Below are positions 1 to 10,600 of a stretch of DNA of 31,358 bases, piece after piece. This stretch comes from Guillardia theta CCMP2712. Its lineage: Eukaryota > Cryptophyceae > Pyrenomonadales > Geminigeraceae. The position numbers were made by a program, and so were the translations under genes. The stretch lies in NCBI RefSeq assembly GCF_000315625.1, contig NW_005434657.1:93982-125339 (forward strand). Direction: 5' to 3'. Under the pieces are notes generated by a model. It had not been told where the DNA came from, ran no database searches, and saw only the letters and a list, made by a program, of their open reading frames with translations. How positions within the stretch are numbered: position 1 is the first letter of the stretch; every line of letters begins with the position of its first letter.

Positions 1-53
1 TCCCCTCCCTCCCTCCCTCCCTCCCTCCCTCCCTCCCTCCCTCCCTCCCTCCC
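1..53. repeat. (CCCT)n simple repeat
   Basis: A nearly pure CCCT/CTCC tetranucleotide tract opens the window. It lies just upstream of the first recognisable exon of the LCAT-like gene and so probably forms the pyrimidine tract of the preceding intron. The same kind of tract occurs in that gene's last intron. Confidence 0.9.
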
Positions 54-84
54 GTCTTCCCTCCCCTTTCTCAAGTTCCAGCAG

Positions 85-1641
85 ACTCCTGGGCAGCACC
101 TGGAGGAGCTTTCGATCGTCTTGCTCAGCTCATCGAACGCGCAGTGGAAGTTAGCTCTTCCCCAGCTGTCGTCGTGTCCATGTCCATGGGGGGACCTTTC
201 TTTGCGCTCTTCTGCTCACAGCACGTCTCAGAGGTCTTGACTGCTCTCCTCCCCTCCACTCCTCCCTGCCCGCACTTCCTTGTCCTCTATCATCTCCTTC
301 ATACATGGCTACTCCACCCCACACTTCTCTCTTCCTCCTTCCCTCCCTTCTCTCTTTCTCCTTCCTCAGGTGGCCCCTCCATCGCTGCTTCATCTCATTT
401 CCCAGCAGGCTTGGAAACTTCGGCACATTCAAACGTTCGTGTCAGTCTCTGGGGTGCGGCAGGACCTTTCTTACTTCCTCCCTCCTCACCTTCTCCGCAG
501 GTTTACGGCGGCTCCTCGTCCCCGCTGCTCACTCTCTTCTCCGGCAAGTGGGGCTCGCTGATCCCGAGCATCCTTCAGCCCTTCAGCCTCAAGACGGTCG
601 GGAGGGGGAGGGCATTTTGATCTCTCCTCTCACTTCACCTCTCCTCTCTCCTCTCTTCCCTCAGGCCCGAACGTTTGCAAGTCTCCCTTGGCTGCTTCCT
701 TCCGACCGAGTCTTCAGCAGCGATCGGGTTAGATTTCGTTGAAACCACCTCAAGAGCTCACCAACACCTTCTCTTCCTCCCCCTCACCCCTCCCTTCTCA
801 CCCTCGTCCTCATCCCCTCATCCTCATCCCCCTCGCCGTCCTCCCGCAGGTTTGGATACGCACCAAGTCAAGAAACTTCACCGCATCTGAGCTTCCCGAG
901 GCTCTCGAGCTAGCAGGAGCGTACTTCTCCGCAAACCGAACGGTCGAGTGAGCATGGGTAAGAAGCGACTTGACATCCTTCAACAGCGAGCATTCGCATC
1001 CCTCGCAGGTCAAGCGCTCGCGCCAAACGTGAGTAGAGGAGAGGAGGAGGAGGAGGAGGAGAAGCAGCAGCAGCAGCAGCAGCAGTAGGAGGCTGAACAG
1101 TCGAGCAGGTGACGACTTTCTGCTTTTTTGGAGCAAAACTTCCGACAATCGAAGCGCTTGAATGGAACGAGGAGGAGCTGAGAAGCCCTCCTGACTCCGC
1201 CAGCATGGGCATGGGGGATGGGACGGTGGGCAAGAGGACGAGGCCGGATGGTGACTGAGCAAGAGGCAGGTACTGGCTGAAAGCCTCTCAGCTTGCATGG
1301 AGTGGGCGAAAGTTCAACGAATGCCAGTGAAGAACGTGACTTGGTGAAGACTATCTTGTACCTCTATCCTCTATCTCCCTCCCTTCCTCCCTCCCTCCCT
1401 CCCTCCCTCCCTCCCTCCTTGCCCCAACATTCCAACACCTCCTCCGTCCATCTCTTGCTTCTCTCCCTCCCTTCCCGCATACCTTTTTATCCCCCTCATC
1501 CCTTTTTCACTCTCATTTGTCTGCACCTTTGTCTTCTTCCTGCTCTTGATTCTGACTTCTATCAGGGACTACGTGGCTCACACAGATATGCTCAAGTGGC
1601 CGCCAGTCTTCAAGAAATTCTTTGAGATACTCGTGGGGTGA
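85..1641 (+). CDS. LCAT-family acyltransferase/phospholipase, 5' end missing
   Basis: C-terminal 248 residues of a lecithin:cholesterol acyltransferase-family alpha/beta hydrolase; the N-terminal half lies before the window. Proposed exons are 85-233, 406-453, 501-596, 665-727, 850-947, 1009-1028, 1101-1225, 1270-1343 and 1566-1641, all GT-AG, and their phases close exactly at a TGA. Family landmarks appear in order: the nucleophile elbow (VSMSMGG), QAWK...F(V)S.SG.YGGSSSP (compare family WK..FI....PWGGS), ASLPWLLPSDRVF (compare SPWMFPS), TKSRNFTASEL, the FCFFG strand, GDGTV with the catalytic Asp followed by SLSACMEW, and AHTDML with the catalytic His. The family uses a Ser-Asp-His triad for acyl transfer or phospholipid hydrolysis; LCAT, LPLA2 and PDAT branches cannot be told apart here. 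Oddities are a 20-nt micro-exon (1009-1028) and Met where most members have His before the nucleophilic Ser. The first exon start is inferred. Confidence 0.82.
1036..1086 (+). repeat. (GGA)n-(GCA)n trinucleotide repeat in an intron
   Basis: A GGA run passes directly into a GCA run inside the proposed intron between the 20-nt micro-exon and the next exon of the LCAT-like gene. Confidence 0.85.
1374..1420 (+). repeat. (CCCT)n tract in last LCAT intron
   Basis: A pyrimidine tetranucleotide tract of the same unit as at 1-53, inside the 222-bp last intron (1344-1565). The rest of that intron is also pyrimidine-rich up to the acceptor at 1565. Confidence 0.85.
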
Positions 1642-1697
1642 AACAAACACAATCTCCTCGCTCGAGGAAGCCACTCACAAACTTATCCCTCCCGGCT

Positions 1698-4600
1698 TCA
1701 AGTCGCCTCGCTCTTTCCTGGGAGGAAGTCGGAGTCCTTAGGAAGCTGCTTGCCCTCGTTGAACTCGGCGACGACCCACACGCTGGCCCCATCCTGAAAG
1801 CACGTCCTGTACTTGATGGAAGAACGGGAGTCCTTGGAGAGCAGCTTGTTGAGGCGCTGCTTGAGAACTGGTACGGGGACACCTGACTTCTCGATCTTCT
1901 TGAGGTTCAGCTTCTTCACCATGTACAAGACTCCGTCATTCTTGTGCTTCATAGAGAAAGTCTTGCCCAAGGAAGTTTCCTCAAGGACCGCGGACGAGCT
2001 GCTTTCCGGTCAAAAACATCGCGTGCATACAAGGTGGTTACCTGTCCTCGGGGTCGGGATGATACTCTAGTGAATCAAGAGAAGCAGACAGCTGATGTGG
2101 TTTCAACCACTCGGCAGTCTTGTCCATGAGGTGCAAAGCAGCTTCTGACTTGCGCTTCTTGGCGGCTGCGAGGTCTACAGACGTCATGTCATGCCACAAG
2201 AAGGCAAGCTGCTTGCTCTTGTTCGAGCCAGCGCTAGATCGGATGGAGATTTGCAATTGGCAATTCACAGCATTGCGTTCCTCGGCAGACAGCTTGAGGG
2301 CGGTGGAAGTTCTCAGGAGAGAAGTCTGGATCTCTTTCGCAACAAGGCCTGAGTTGTCCTCATCCCCCAAAGCAAGAGCAGATTTCATGGAAGCTTGCAC
2401 AGAGGCAAAGACGTCAGACTTCATCAATTGAGCGATATCCTTGCCCTCGATGTCCTTCTTTTGACAGTCAAGCAACTTTGTCAATGCCTCGTTGCAAGAG
2501 ATCACAGTGCCATCTTGGACAATTGCCATCGGGCCATCTACAGCCTCGAGAACAACACCGTCGTCTTTCCTTCCCGAACCAACAACAGCATTGACAACGG
2601 AAGCAAAAGCCTTGGCAGCGCGAAGGTCACTGCTATTCCAGGCCACGCACGTGGCCTCGACCTTCTCGGCAAATGGAGTGTAGTCGTGTCTTGGATGCAT
2701 AGTACCCATTGGCTCATTCCAAATAGCCTTGACTTTGGGGTTGCCAGCCCAACTGACCGTGTGCAAGTTCTCAGGGCGGAAGAGAAGGATCATGCTGCTT
2801 TCCAGAATTGGGATGCAAATGCAGCCAGCTGCCTTTCGAAGTGAGTTGCTGTCTAGATCAGGAATAATGTCCCGTAGCGAGTTAAAGGCCTGTAAGATAT
2901 TAATTGGCACGTTCGAGTCTCCATATGAGAGTAATACCTGCACTTGTCTTTCTGAGGACTGTGCAAATCGCTTCTTCAAAGCCTCAACGATCTTGAAGAT
3001 TGAATCCTGTGAAGGGAGATCTCCGATGGTCATGAGCTCATTCTGATGATAAATCGCAGAGCCTAGCCTTGACGTCAAATTGAACCCAACTTCAAAGAAT
3101 GTACCTTGAAGATCCTCTACAATGTCAGAAACATTTGGGATACCTTCAACCAGTCCTGCAAGCTTTCCATCGCACATCTTCTTGAAAAGTTGATCGAAAA
3201 TACTGAAGATTCTTTGGTATTCCATGTGAGATTTCTTCTCATGAACCTTGAGGAGCTCCAATGTGTAGGCATCGGTCAAGGCAGAGACGGCAACTCTCAT
3301 CTGAATTGAAGGATGCTTAGCTTGCAAGCTGTGCCCTACCAGCATAGCGTGGAAAGTGTCCTTTAGGACGATTGGATACGTAATGGAGCTACGCATTCCC
3401 CACGCCTATGTATGAGTTAGGCAGTTCCTGAATCGATGGTTCACTGACCCCAAGCTGCTCCAAATAGCAGCGATGTGATGCTCGGAGAAGGGAAGCACCA
3501 AGATTGATATGTTCTCGCTCCAAGTTTGGATCGTTCTGAAGCAATGGCTACTCAGATATGGAAACGGTTTTCTTCATCGGAACATCAGAACAAGACACAC
3601 GGACTTACGGAAATGATTTTGGCCGGATTCGCTCCTGCGTCATTCACGGTGCTGAATCGGATTTTCAAGAACCGCATTCGAACACTTGGGCTCAGGATTT
3701 CCTAAACCGCATTTTTAGATCCAGCTCACAAGCACCCAAGAAGTACTTCAGGCCACCGAAGTCCTTGCCATGAATCTTTGACCACCTTGACCTGTAAAAC
3801 AATTAATACAATAAAGAAGGTTTCAAGCATTCATTACCCTCCTTTCAGCCTCGACCATGGAAGTGCCATCTTCGTAGAAATTGCCCACAAACATGCGATC
3901 ATAACCCATGATTTTGAAGGCATCCCAGCACAACTGGAAACATACATCCTGATCACAAACGAGTAGGCAAGAATGATTGATAGATCATACTTGTTGACTC
4001 AATTCCAATGGAGTGTGACAGAGGTCTAGGTTCTTGATCGCCACACGAACTTTTGCGTTGGTCTCAACAAAATCATCACAAGGGTCCAATTCCTCCTGAA
4101 AAAATTGAACAAAGAGTCACGCAAAATCTGCAAGGATTTCTTTGCAAAACTTACGATGTCTGCAACAAAACCGAACGAGCTTTTGGACAAAACCATATTG
4201 ACCATCATGCATTGTCCGGGATTAGCTGAAATTGCATATATTATGATTCAAAGAAAGTTTCAACTTTCTCACCAGAATGCGCGACGGAAAGGGTCACAGG
4301 ATTTACCAATTGCCCAATTCCATTCAACGAATTGACGGAACTCTCGATACGATGTTTTTCTTCAAACAAATCCAGAAACGATTTTCCCCTAAAGCACCAA
4401 TGAGACAAGAAAACGCTCTTTCAAAACCTCTATACAAGAGATCCTGCGCCTTCGCCGGGAAAAGAATTTCTGCATTTTCACTGCAGGCCTTGATCTTCAG
4501 AGAGCCATCGTCATGAAGCAAGAAAAAGACTCCATGAGGCTGAACTGCTCCTGCATAATCAAGAACCCTACAGAACAGGAAAAGATCTTCATCAAAGAAT

Positions 4601-4850
4601 ATTACAATTCAGTCTGTCCTCCACCTGCAATATTCGTGGATTTGCATGGTAGAAGGGATTCGGCTGTCATCTGCATGGATTCCTGCTAAGATTGTGAGCG
4701 AGAAGTCTGGCAAGGCTTTCTTGAATGACCTCCATACTCCTTGGAGATCCCCTTAGCAAAAGGTTCGCTGGATACAAGTCAGAGATCATGTCCAGCATTG
4801 AATACACCTGCTCACCTCACACGAACGTCAGGCTGAAGAGAAGCAGCCAT
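1698..4850 (-). CDS. Phytochrome with vestigial C-terminal kinase (PEK type)
   Basis: Red/far-red-type photoreceptor on the minus strand. Twelve proposed exons (4823-4850, 4625-4751, 4436-4567, 4273-4388, 4155-4225, 3991-4095, 3838-3948, 3736-3791, 3609-3690, 3449-3535, 2042-3405, 1698-2001) are bounded by GT-AG introns, and every phase closes to give 860 codons plus TGA. Domains: N-terminal PAS with a VQPHG motif near residue 60; GAF about 180-350 with IMGYDR and LRASHRCY, where Cys299 aligns with the plant/cyanobacterial bilin-attachment Cys; PHY about 350-570 with WAG (524) and PRHDY (543) in the place of the tongue PRxSF; a second PAS from about 589; and a Ser/Thr-kinase-like N-lobe from about 760 (YMVKK with the beta-3 Lys, hinge AEFNEG). 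Cryptophyte phytochrome-eukaryotic kinase hybrids (PEK) are known. Here the kinase has no C-lobe. The GAF DIP motif reads LLG, and the His after the Cys is Tyr. The first two exon borders are least certain. Confidence 0.88.
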
Positions 4851-6042
4851 GGTACTCGTGAGATTCTGGAGAGAGTTCATCTGAAGTGCACGAGTAAGCT
4901 TTCGATGATTCCCCGATGAGGAAGAGTCATCAGGACGAGAGGGGATCATGGGAATGAGGAAGCATGCATGATGAAACAAGGAAAGCAAGGCTGGTTGACG
5001 CCTAGCGTCCTAATAATGGGTGAAATGCTGGGTCAGGAGCAGCTAAAACGTGCTACTGGAACAAAGCCTCCAAACTTGCAGGAGCAACATAGAATGGAGT
5101 TGACATGAGATCATTGCAGGTTCAGACAAGACATGCTGATGCGGAAAGGAGAAGAAGATGCATTGACGGCACTGGAGGCGTCAGAGCTGCAGGAAGACAG
5201 AAGGGGGGAGGATGCGACGAGTTGCGGGTTGGACATGCCGGGGGTCGCAGGAGGGTCGGAACTAGCACAGGAGGTAGGGTCATTACAACCAGGGGTACTG
5301 ATCGAAAGGTGGGGTACAAAAGTGAATCGAGCAGATCGCAGTCTGAAGTCAGAGGTGAAAGGGGTGATAAATACAGTTAAAAGTACCGGTAATACATGAA
5401 GTAAGAAAAGGTCAGTTGTTGAAGTTGGGTGGGTGATGTTTCAAGAGGGGGTAGTGGTCATGCAAGGGGGGTTGAGGGTACCGAGGAGCAAGGCGTAACC
5501 ATCTACTACCCCACCTCTACATATTCGATTCATTCAGAGGGTGGGGTACATTTACTTGGAGTGATGCCTGAGGCGAGCTTGAATCAATTTTTTTCTTTTG
5601 TTTTTGTTTTCTTTTGTTTTTGTTTTCTTTTGTTTTTTGTTTCTTTTACAGATGTTGTCCGTCGGGTTTTGGCCGAAATAATACACTCCCCCGTGAAACA
5701 CCCCCACCCCCCTGTCGTCGCCCCACCCCCACCACATATCCATACTGTGATAGTAAACTACCCCATCTTTAGAGGTAGTAAAGTCGATGACCACCACCCC
5801 CTGACTGACGACCCCTTATCCCCTCAAGCGGTGTGGGAGACAGTTGATCGGAGGAAAAAAGAAAAAGTTAACAGTGACGAGAAGGGTGGGTCATATTTTG
5901 AAATACCACCGGTGATTTACTCGTACTTTGGAGGGGTGAAGCGCTCATAAGGCCTCACCCCTACCCCCTTGAAACAGACCATGACCATCCCGCCCTCCAT
6001 ATACGTGCCGCATCGTCCTTGTAAGTGCTGTACAACGGCGCA
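4851..6042. other. Intergenic spacer between divergent genes
   Basis: No recognisable gene. This spacer separates the phytochrome start (minus) from the EF-hand gene start (plus), so both promoters should lie in it. From about 5190 to 5570 the plus strand is rich in GGGT/GGGG runs; from about 5690 to 5960 it is rich in CCCC/CCACC runs. An open frame at 5133-5399 (+) has no similarity I recognise and was not called as a gene. Confidence 0.6.
5587..5648 (+). repeat. T-rich (TTTTC/TTTTG) repeat
   Basis: An almost pure T tract, broken by single C or G in a roughly 6-12 base rhythm, lies between the G-rich and C-rich halves of the spacer. Confidence 0.8.
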
Positions 6043-7526
6043 ATGGCACAGCTCCGTTGTCCTTTCGCACCCTCCTCCTCCTCCTCCTCCTCCTCTCTCC
6101 TCGTTCTTCTGGCCTGTGCCCTCCCTGCTGTCTCAGCTTTCCATGCTCCATGCCCCTTGGGCCTCAGGCCGAATGTTGTGTCTTCGTTCAAAAACGTCAT
6201 GAGGAGTCATCGGCGAGACGCCTGTCATGCCTTGAGAGCCTCTTCCAAGCCCCTCCTGAGTGATCAGCAGAAGCAGCACACAGCAGAGAGATTGGGAGGC
6301 ATGTCGAGGTGCTTGAGCTTCGGCATGCTGGAGGCATGGGGGTGCTGACGTTTGTGCAGGGGGGAGGTACAGCACATCTTCGAGGATGTCGATCGGGACG
6401 GCAACGGCATGATCACGATGGACGAGCTCGACTTCCTCGTCCCCTACTTCAGCGACTCTCATGAATGGACCCCGACCTACAAGAAAACTCTCTTCAATGA
6501 CATCGACAAATCACAGAACGGAAGCATCGATAGCGAAGAGGTAGGCCTCCTCCTCCCTCCTCCCTCCTCTTTCTCCATTGTCTTTCATCGCCTCTCGATG
6601 CTGATGGTTCTTCTCAGTTCTATGACTGGATGGTGTTCAATGCGGAAGCGGAAGGAGGAGAGGGGCTGGGCTCTAAGGTGCTCAAGAAGAGAGCCGAGCG
6701 GCTGGTGATCGGCGACGGTGTCATTCCCCCCCACCTGCTCACCCTGCTCGATGACTTCGGCACTGGGGGGATCGTACAGAAGGTAACTCATCCCCTCCAC
6801 TCGGCGTTCGGCCGTTCTCTGCGCGAGCACTTCATCTCTTGCTACGTGCTCTTGGAGCAGTGGGGCAACCCCAAGGAGGTGGTGGAGGCCGGGCTGTTCC
6901 ATGCCCTGTACCAGCGCGGAGATGGCATGCGAGCGGTGAACGCGGACGAGACTCGCCCGATGCTGCAGGAGAAGTTGGGGAAAGACGTCGAGGAGCTCAT
7001 CTACTTGTTCCCCTCCGCTCACAAGTCGGCCTATGAGCCCGACGGGCTGCTGCACGCTCCTCTCGGGGAAGTCGTGACGGTCAAGAACGTGCTGACCGGA
7101 GGCGTCGTGAGCTTCGACGAGGTGAAGAGGAAGAAGCTCGTCGAGCTCGAGGTGGTCAACTCGCACGATCAGAACGTGCTGGAGAACGTTGACCCGGTTC
7201 ACAACCTCTGGTCCTTCTACCAGCATGCCACAGTCATGCCGTTACTCTCTGCTCCTGCCCAGCAGACGATCAAGGAGTTCTTGAAGCGCTCCTACGGGGC
7301 CTCTTGCGCGAACATCGTCAAGTGGCATGAGGGCAGGTTCAAGGAGACTGGGAAGCCGATCCCCGACAACTGGGAGAGGCATCTCGACATGTTCCGACCT
7401 GGAGGACGCTACCTCCTTGTTGAGGAGGAGCTGCATCATGCGGACAAGAATGGAGACGGCGAGATCGACTGGAAGGAATTCACCGAGTTCCTCTCCTCCA
7501 AGTTCAGGACGTGCCATGGCAAATGA
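6043..7526 (+). CDS. Plastid-targeted EF-hand protein with DUF6817-like domain
   Basis: Three exons (6043-6308, 6360-6540, 6618-7526) join in phase to 451 residues. The start is the ATG that places a hydrophobic signal peptide first (LLVLLACALPAVSA). It is followed by FHAP and a basic, Ser-rich stretch; this signal peptide plus Phe-led transit peptide is typical of import into complex red plastids. Three calcium-binding loops are visible: residues 100-111 (DRDGNGMITMDE), 138-149 (DKSQNGSIDSEE, weaker at position 3) and 425-436 (DKNGDGEIDWKE). Between loops 2 and 3 lies a helical region with HFISCYVLLEQWGNP and AGLFHALY, resembling DUF6817 (an HD-like His pattern, function unknown). Poly-Ser in the leader is coded by a TCC/CTC repeat. 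A calcium-regulated stromal role is inferred. The targeting call is stronger than the domain name. The stop lies 79 bp from the convergent gene. Confidence 0.85.
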
Positions 7527-7605
7527 AGTTTACAAGCTACTGCACGCAGGAGCTCGGAGCGATAATAAACTACTCTACACTCAACCCTTTTTAGCTGCAG
7601 CCCGC

Positions 7606-10600
7606 TCACGCTGGAAGCATGCTGCATGGCATTAGGCAGAGCTCCTGCCCCTCCGGCATGTGGTCCTCCGCCCCCAGCTGCGCGATGTCCCAGTTCAAGG
7701 ACAGGATCGTCTTCACCGTCGTCCTGAAGCGACTTGCCACGTCACTGAGCATCTCGTGCCTCTTAGTCTGGTAAGTGACGCCTACGAAGAACAGGCCGTC
7801 GGTCTTGGAGCTCACGATCGCGTCCGGGTTGCGGATCAGCGTGCTGTTGACCCCGTTGACGTTGCCGTTGAGCGCCCAGATCCTCAGCCAGTTCATGTCT
7901 GACGCGAAACTCCGCATGACCTGGGACGAGGATGAGACGAAGACAGGAGGGAACAACACAAGGGAGGAGGAGGTGGTGGAGAGCGGAGGGGAAGGGGAAG
8001 AGGAAGGGACGAGAGGAGGGCGGGGGCTGCTGAGGAACTACCTTGATGAGCGTGTCCTGAGCTTCGAAGCAGTAGCGACATCTCACAATGGTCAGCGTCA
8101 TGCAGCTGGTCGCCTGGTTGCAGAGCCCTCCCATGCAGTCGGCATCCGACCCGCATGCAGCGCCCGGCTGAGCTCCACCGCTGCAGGACCGGCCGAGGGA
8201 GCGGATGCTGAAGACATCTCGCGCTTGGATGCAGACCTTGAACGACATCCCCTCGATACCCCTGCACTACTGTCAGCACTTCCCCAGCAGCTACAGCAGT
8301 CCTTGCCTCTGCGGGATCCACACGAGGTGGCTGGAGGTAGTGCACTGACTTGTACCCATGATGCAGCCGGCTGTCGGGGGAGCAGAGGACGTCAAGACGG
8401 CTCCGTCCGGCAGCCCGTCGGTCTCGATGACGAGGGGATAGTTGCCAGTGTAGGCGCCGGGGACACGCGTGCTAGCTGAAGTGTCAAGCCGGACGAGAAG
8501 GTAGTGGTCTGACCTTTCTGTGGTGTCGTCCACCTGGAGCAGCAGCTGGGTCCTGCAGCCGACAAACGCGTCGATTCGTGTGAAGAGGTTGGAAGTCTCC
8601 GGGCGCCAAGTGAGCTGGGGGAGAACGACCTGAGAAAAGCGCGTGAGGGGGAGGGCGGGAGGGAAGGGGGCGCAGTCAAGACCTCGAAGACGACGCAGTG
8701 AACTTCAGAGTACCAGCCATAGACCGTCGCGTCTCTGATCCCCCGGTTCGCACACCTGACTCGATTGTCATCCGACGGTTCGCACGTTCCTCTCACTCAC
8801 CCCGTGCTGTCGTCCCTCGCCGTCATGCACACTCGATACGCTTTGCCCGCATCCTCCGGCAGCGCCTTGTACTCCACCTGCCGCCTGGCCCGCGAGCAGG
8901 AGGAGGCCGTGTCGTTCTGCAGGGCAGAAGTCCACTTCTGCTTGGGGTACACAGTCGGGTCGATGACGTCAGCAGCTCGGCACATGGACGAGTCTTGGAG
9001 GCGTGGGATGCAGGTGGAGCGAGAGATGCGCATGTTCTTGATTGACCCGGGGTTCTCAAGGAGGAAAATCTTGATGCGGTCCCAGGGCTCCGGGTCCTGC
9101 GCGACGAAGGTGACGGACTTGCTCTCGTTGGCTGCTATCCTGATCCTCTTGTACGCTGCCTCCACGTACTCCCCGTTGATGGACGTCGGAGCGAAGGAAC
9201 TCTTGGTCATGTCAAGCCACGCCTGGTTGAAGGGAGACTCCATCCCTCCTGCGTCGGTCACGAACACCGGTGGTGCCTGAAGTCGGATCTTCCAGCAGAC
9301 CTGCTGGGAGACCTGGTCGCCGTTGTCGTGCAGCCTCTGCCAGGGGTACCTGTCGTCCCCGTTGGGGTCTGTGCTGCCGACCCATCGCCCGTACCTCCAC
9401 CTGCTGTCATCGTAGGCTGCTGCACACACCACCTGGTCCACGTTGGACCGGATCTCTCGGCAGCTCTGCCCGCAGCTCTGCAGGAAGCTCGAGAGCCCGT
9501 TGCTCTTGACGAGGTCCAACGTGTACGAGACGGCGAGGTACGGCTTCTGCACCAGCTTGATGCTGGACACGTACGACGAGTAGAGCGTCTTGATCTTGTT
9601 GCAGGTGGGATCAGTGCAGGAGCTCTGCTGGACGGGAGCAATGGTCGTCTGCGCGGCATTGTCTCCGACCCGCGCAGCTCCGTAGCCTTGGAAGCTCCCG
9701 CAATTACCCGGAAGCGACTGAATCGGAGCAGAGGAGAAGAAATTGGCGTTCCACCGCCCGCCGTTCTCGATGTAGTTGCTGATGCCATCTGAGCACTCGT
9801 CAGTCCCTTCACCTCTCAGACTCCTCAGCATCTCCGCGCTTGCCTGGAAGCTCACGGTCGATGTCCGGGTCCACCACGTGAATCCTAACGTCATCGCCAT
9901 CAGGGTCAGAGGCTGAGATGTTCAGCAGGATGGGAGCGCCAGAGCACGCGAACACGTCCATGCGCTGACACACGTCAGCACTCGCTCAACCTCCTCCCTC
10001 CCGCCTTACCTGCGGCACAAGCAACCCGTTGTCGTCGTAGGAGGGAGCAGCTTGCATGGAGGAGAGTGTGGAGTCGAAAACTGGAGGGTTTCCTTGGAAC
10101 TTGAACTTGACGCAGTAAGGAAGCGAGCGGCAGGAGCACCTCTCTCTCTGCGACTGGCACGCGGCCTACCCTCATCTCAGTCGCTTCTTGTCAAACTTCC
10201 GCTCCTCTCACCGCATCGTGCACGTCGTAGGCGACGAAGCAGCGCGTGATAATCTTTCCTTGCACCTGAGACGATCTTAGCGGATGACACCCTCGCACTT
10301 CGGAATACCGAGGGAAGGTATCCGTCCGTCAAGAGCCTCTCAGTCGTGTCAAGCGTGTAGGTGCACTGCAACGATCCTGTTCCCACGCACGTCCACGTCT
10401 TGTCTCCGTTGCCCAGCGCCGACTCGATGCGGATGGTGTCCGTGGAGAGGCGGGTCCGGTCTTCCGTGCCGTCCGCGGCGATGGGGAAGTCAAGGGCGAA
10501 GAGGTCCATGCGGCAGGTGGTGGCGTAGGTACAGATGACTTCATGCACGAGATTCTTGGTCGCCCTGTTGATGTCCCTGACCAGCGATAAGTCACGACAG

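Noticed and set aside
2038-3396. Phytochrome as a plant-type histidine-kinase-related protein
   Set aside because: No HisKA or HATPase motifs appear after the second PAS; what follows has the beta-3 Lys and hinge of a Ser/Thr kinase N-lobe.
5105-5399. Two overlapping plus-strand frames in the spacer
   Set aside because: Repetitive, charged composition, no homology, and both strands open to similar lengths.
6585-7226. Long minus-strand frame opposite the EF-hand gene
   Set aside because: It is the shadow of the real plus-strand frame with strong third-base GC bias; its protein looks like no family.
8797-9900. Plus-strand frames opposite the long exon of the LysM protein
   Set aside because: The minus frame holds repeated Cys and aromatic motifs and joins neighbouring exons; the plus frames are shorter and Arg/Pro-rich.
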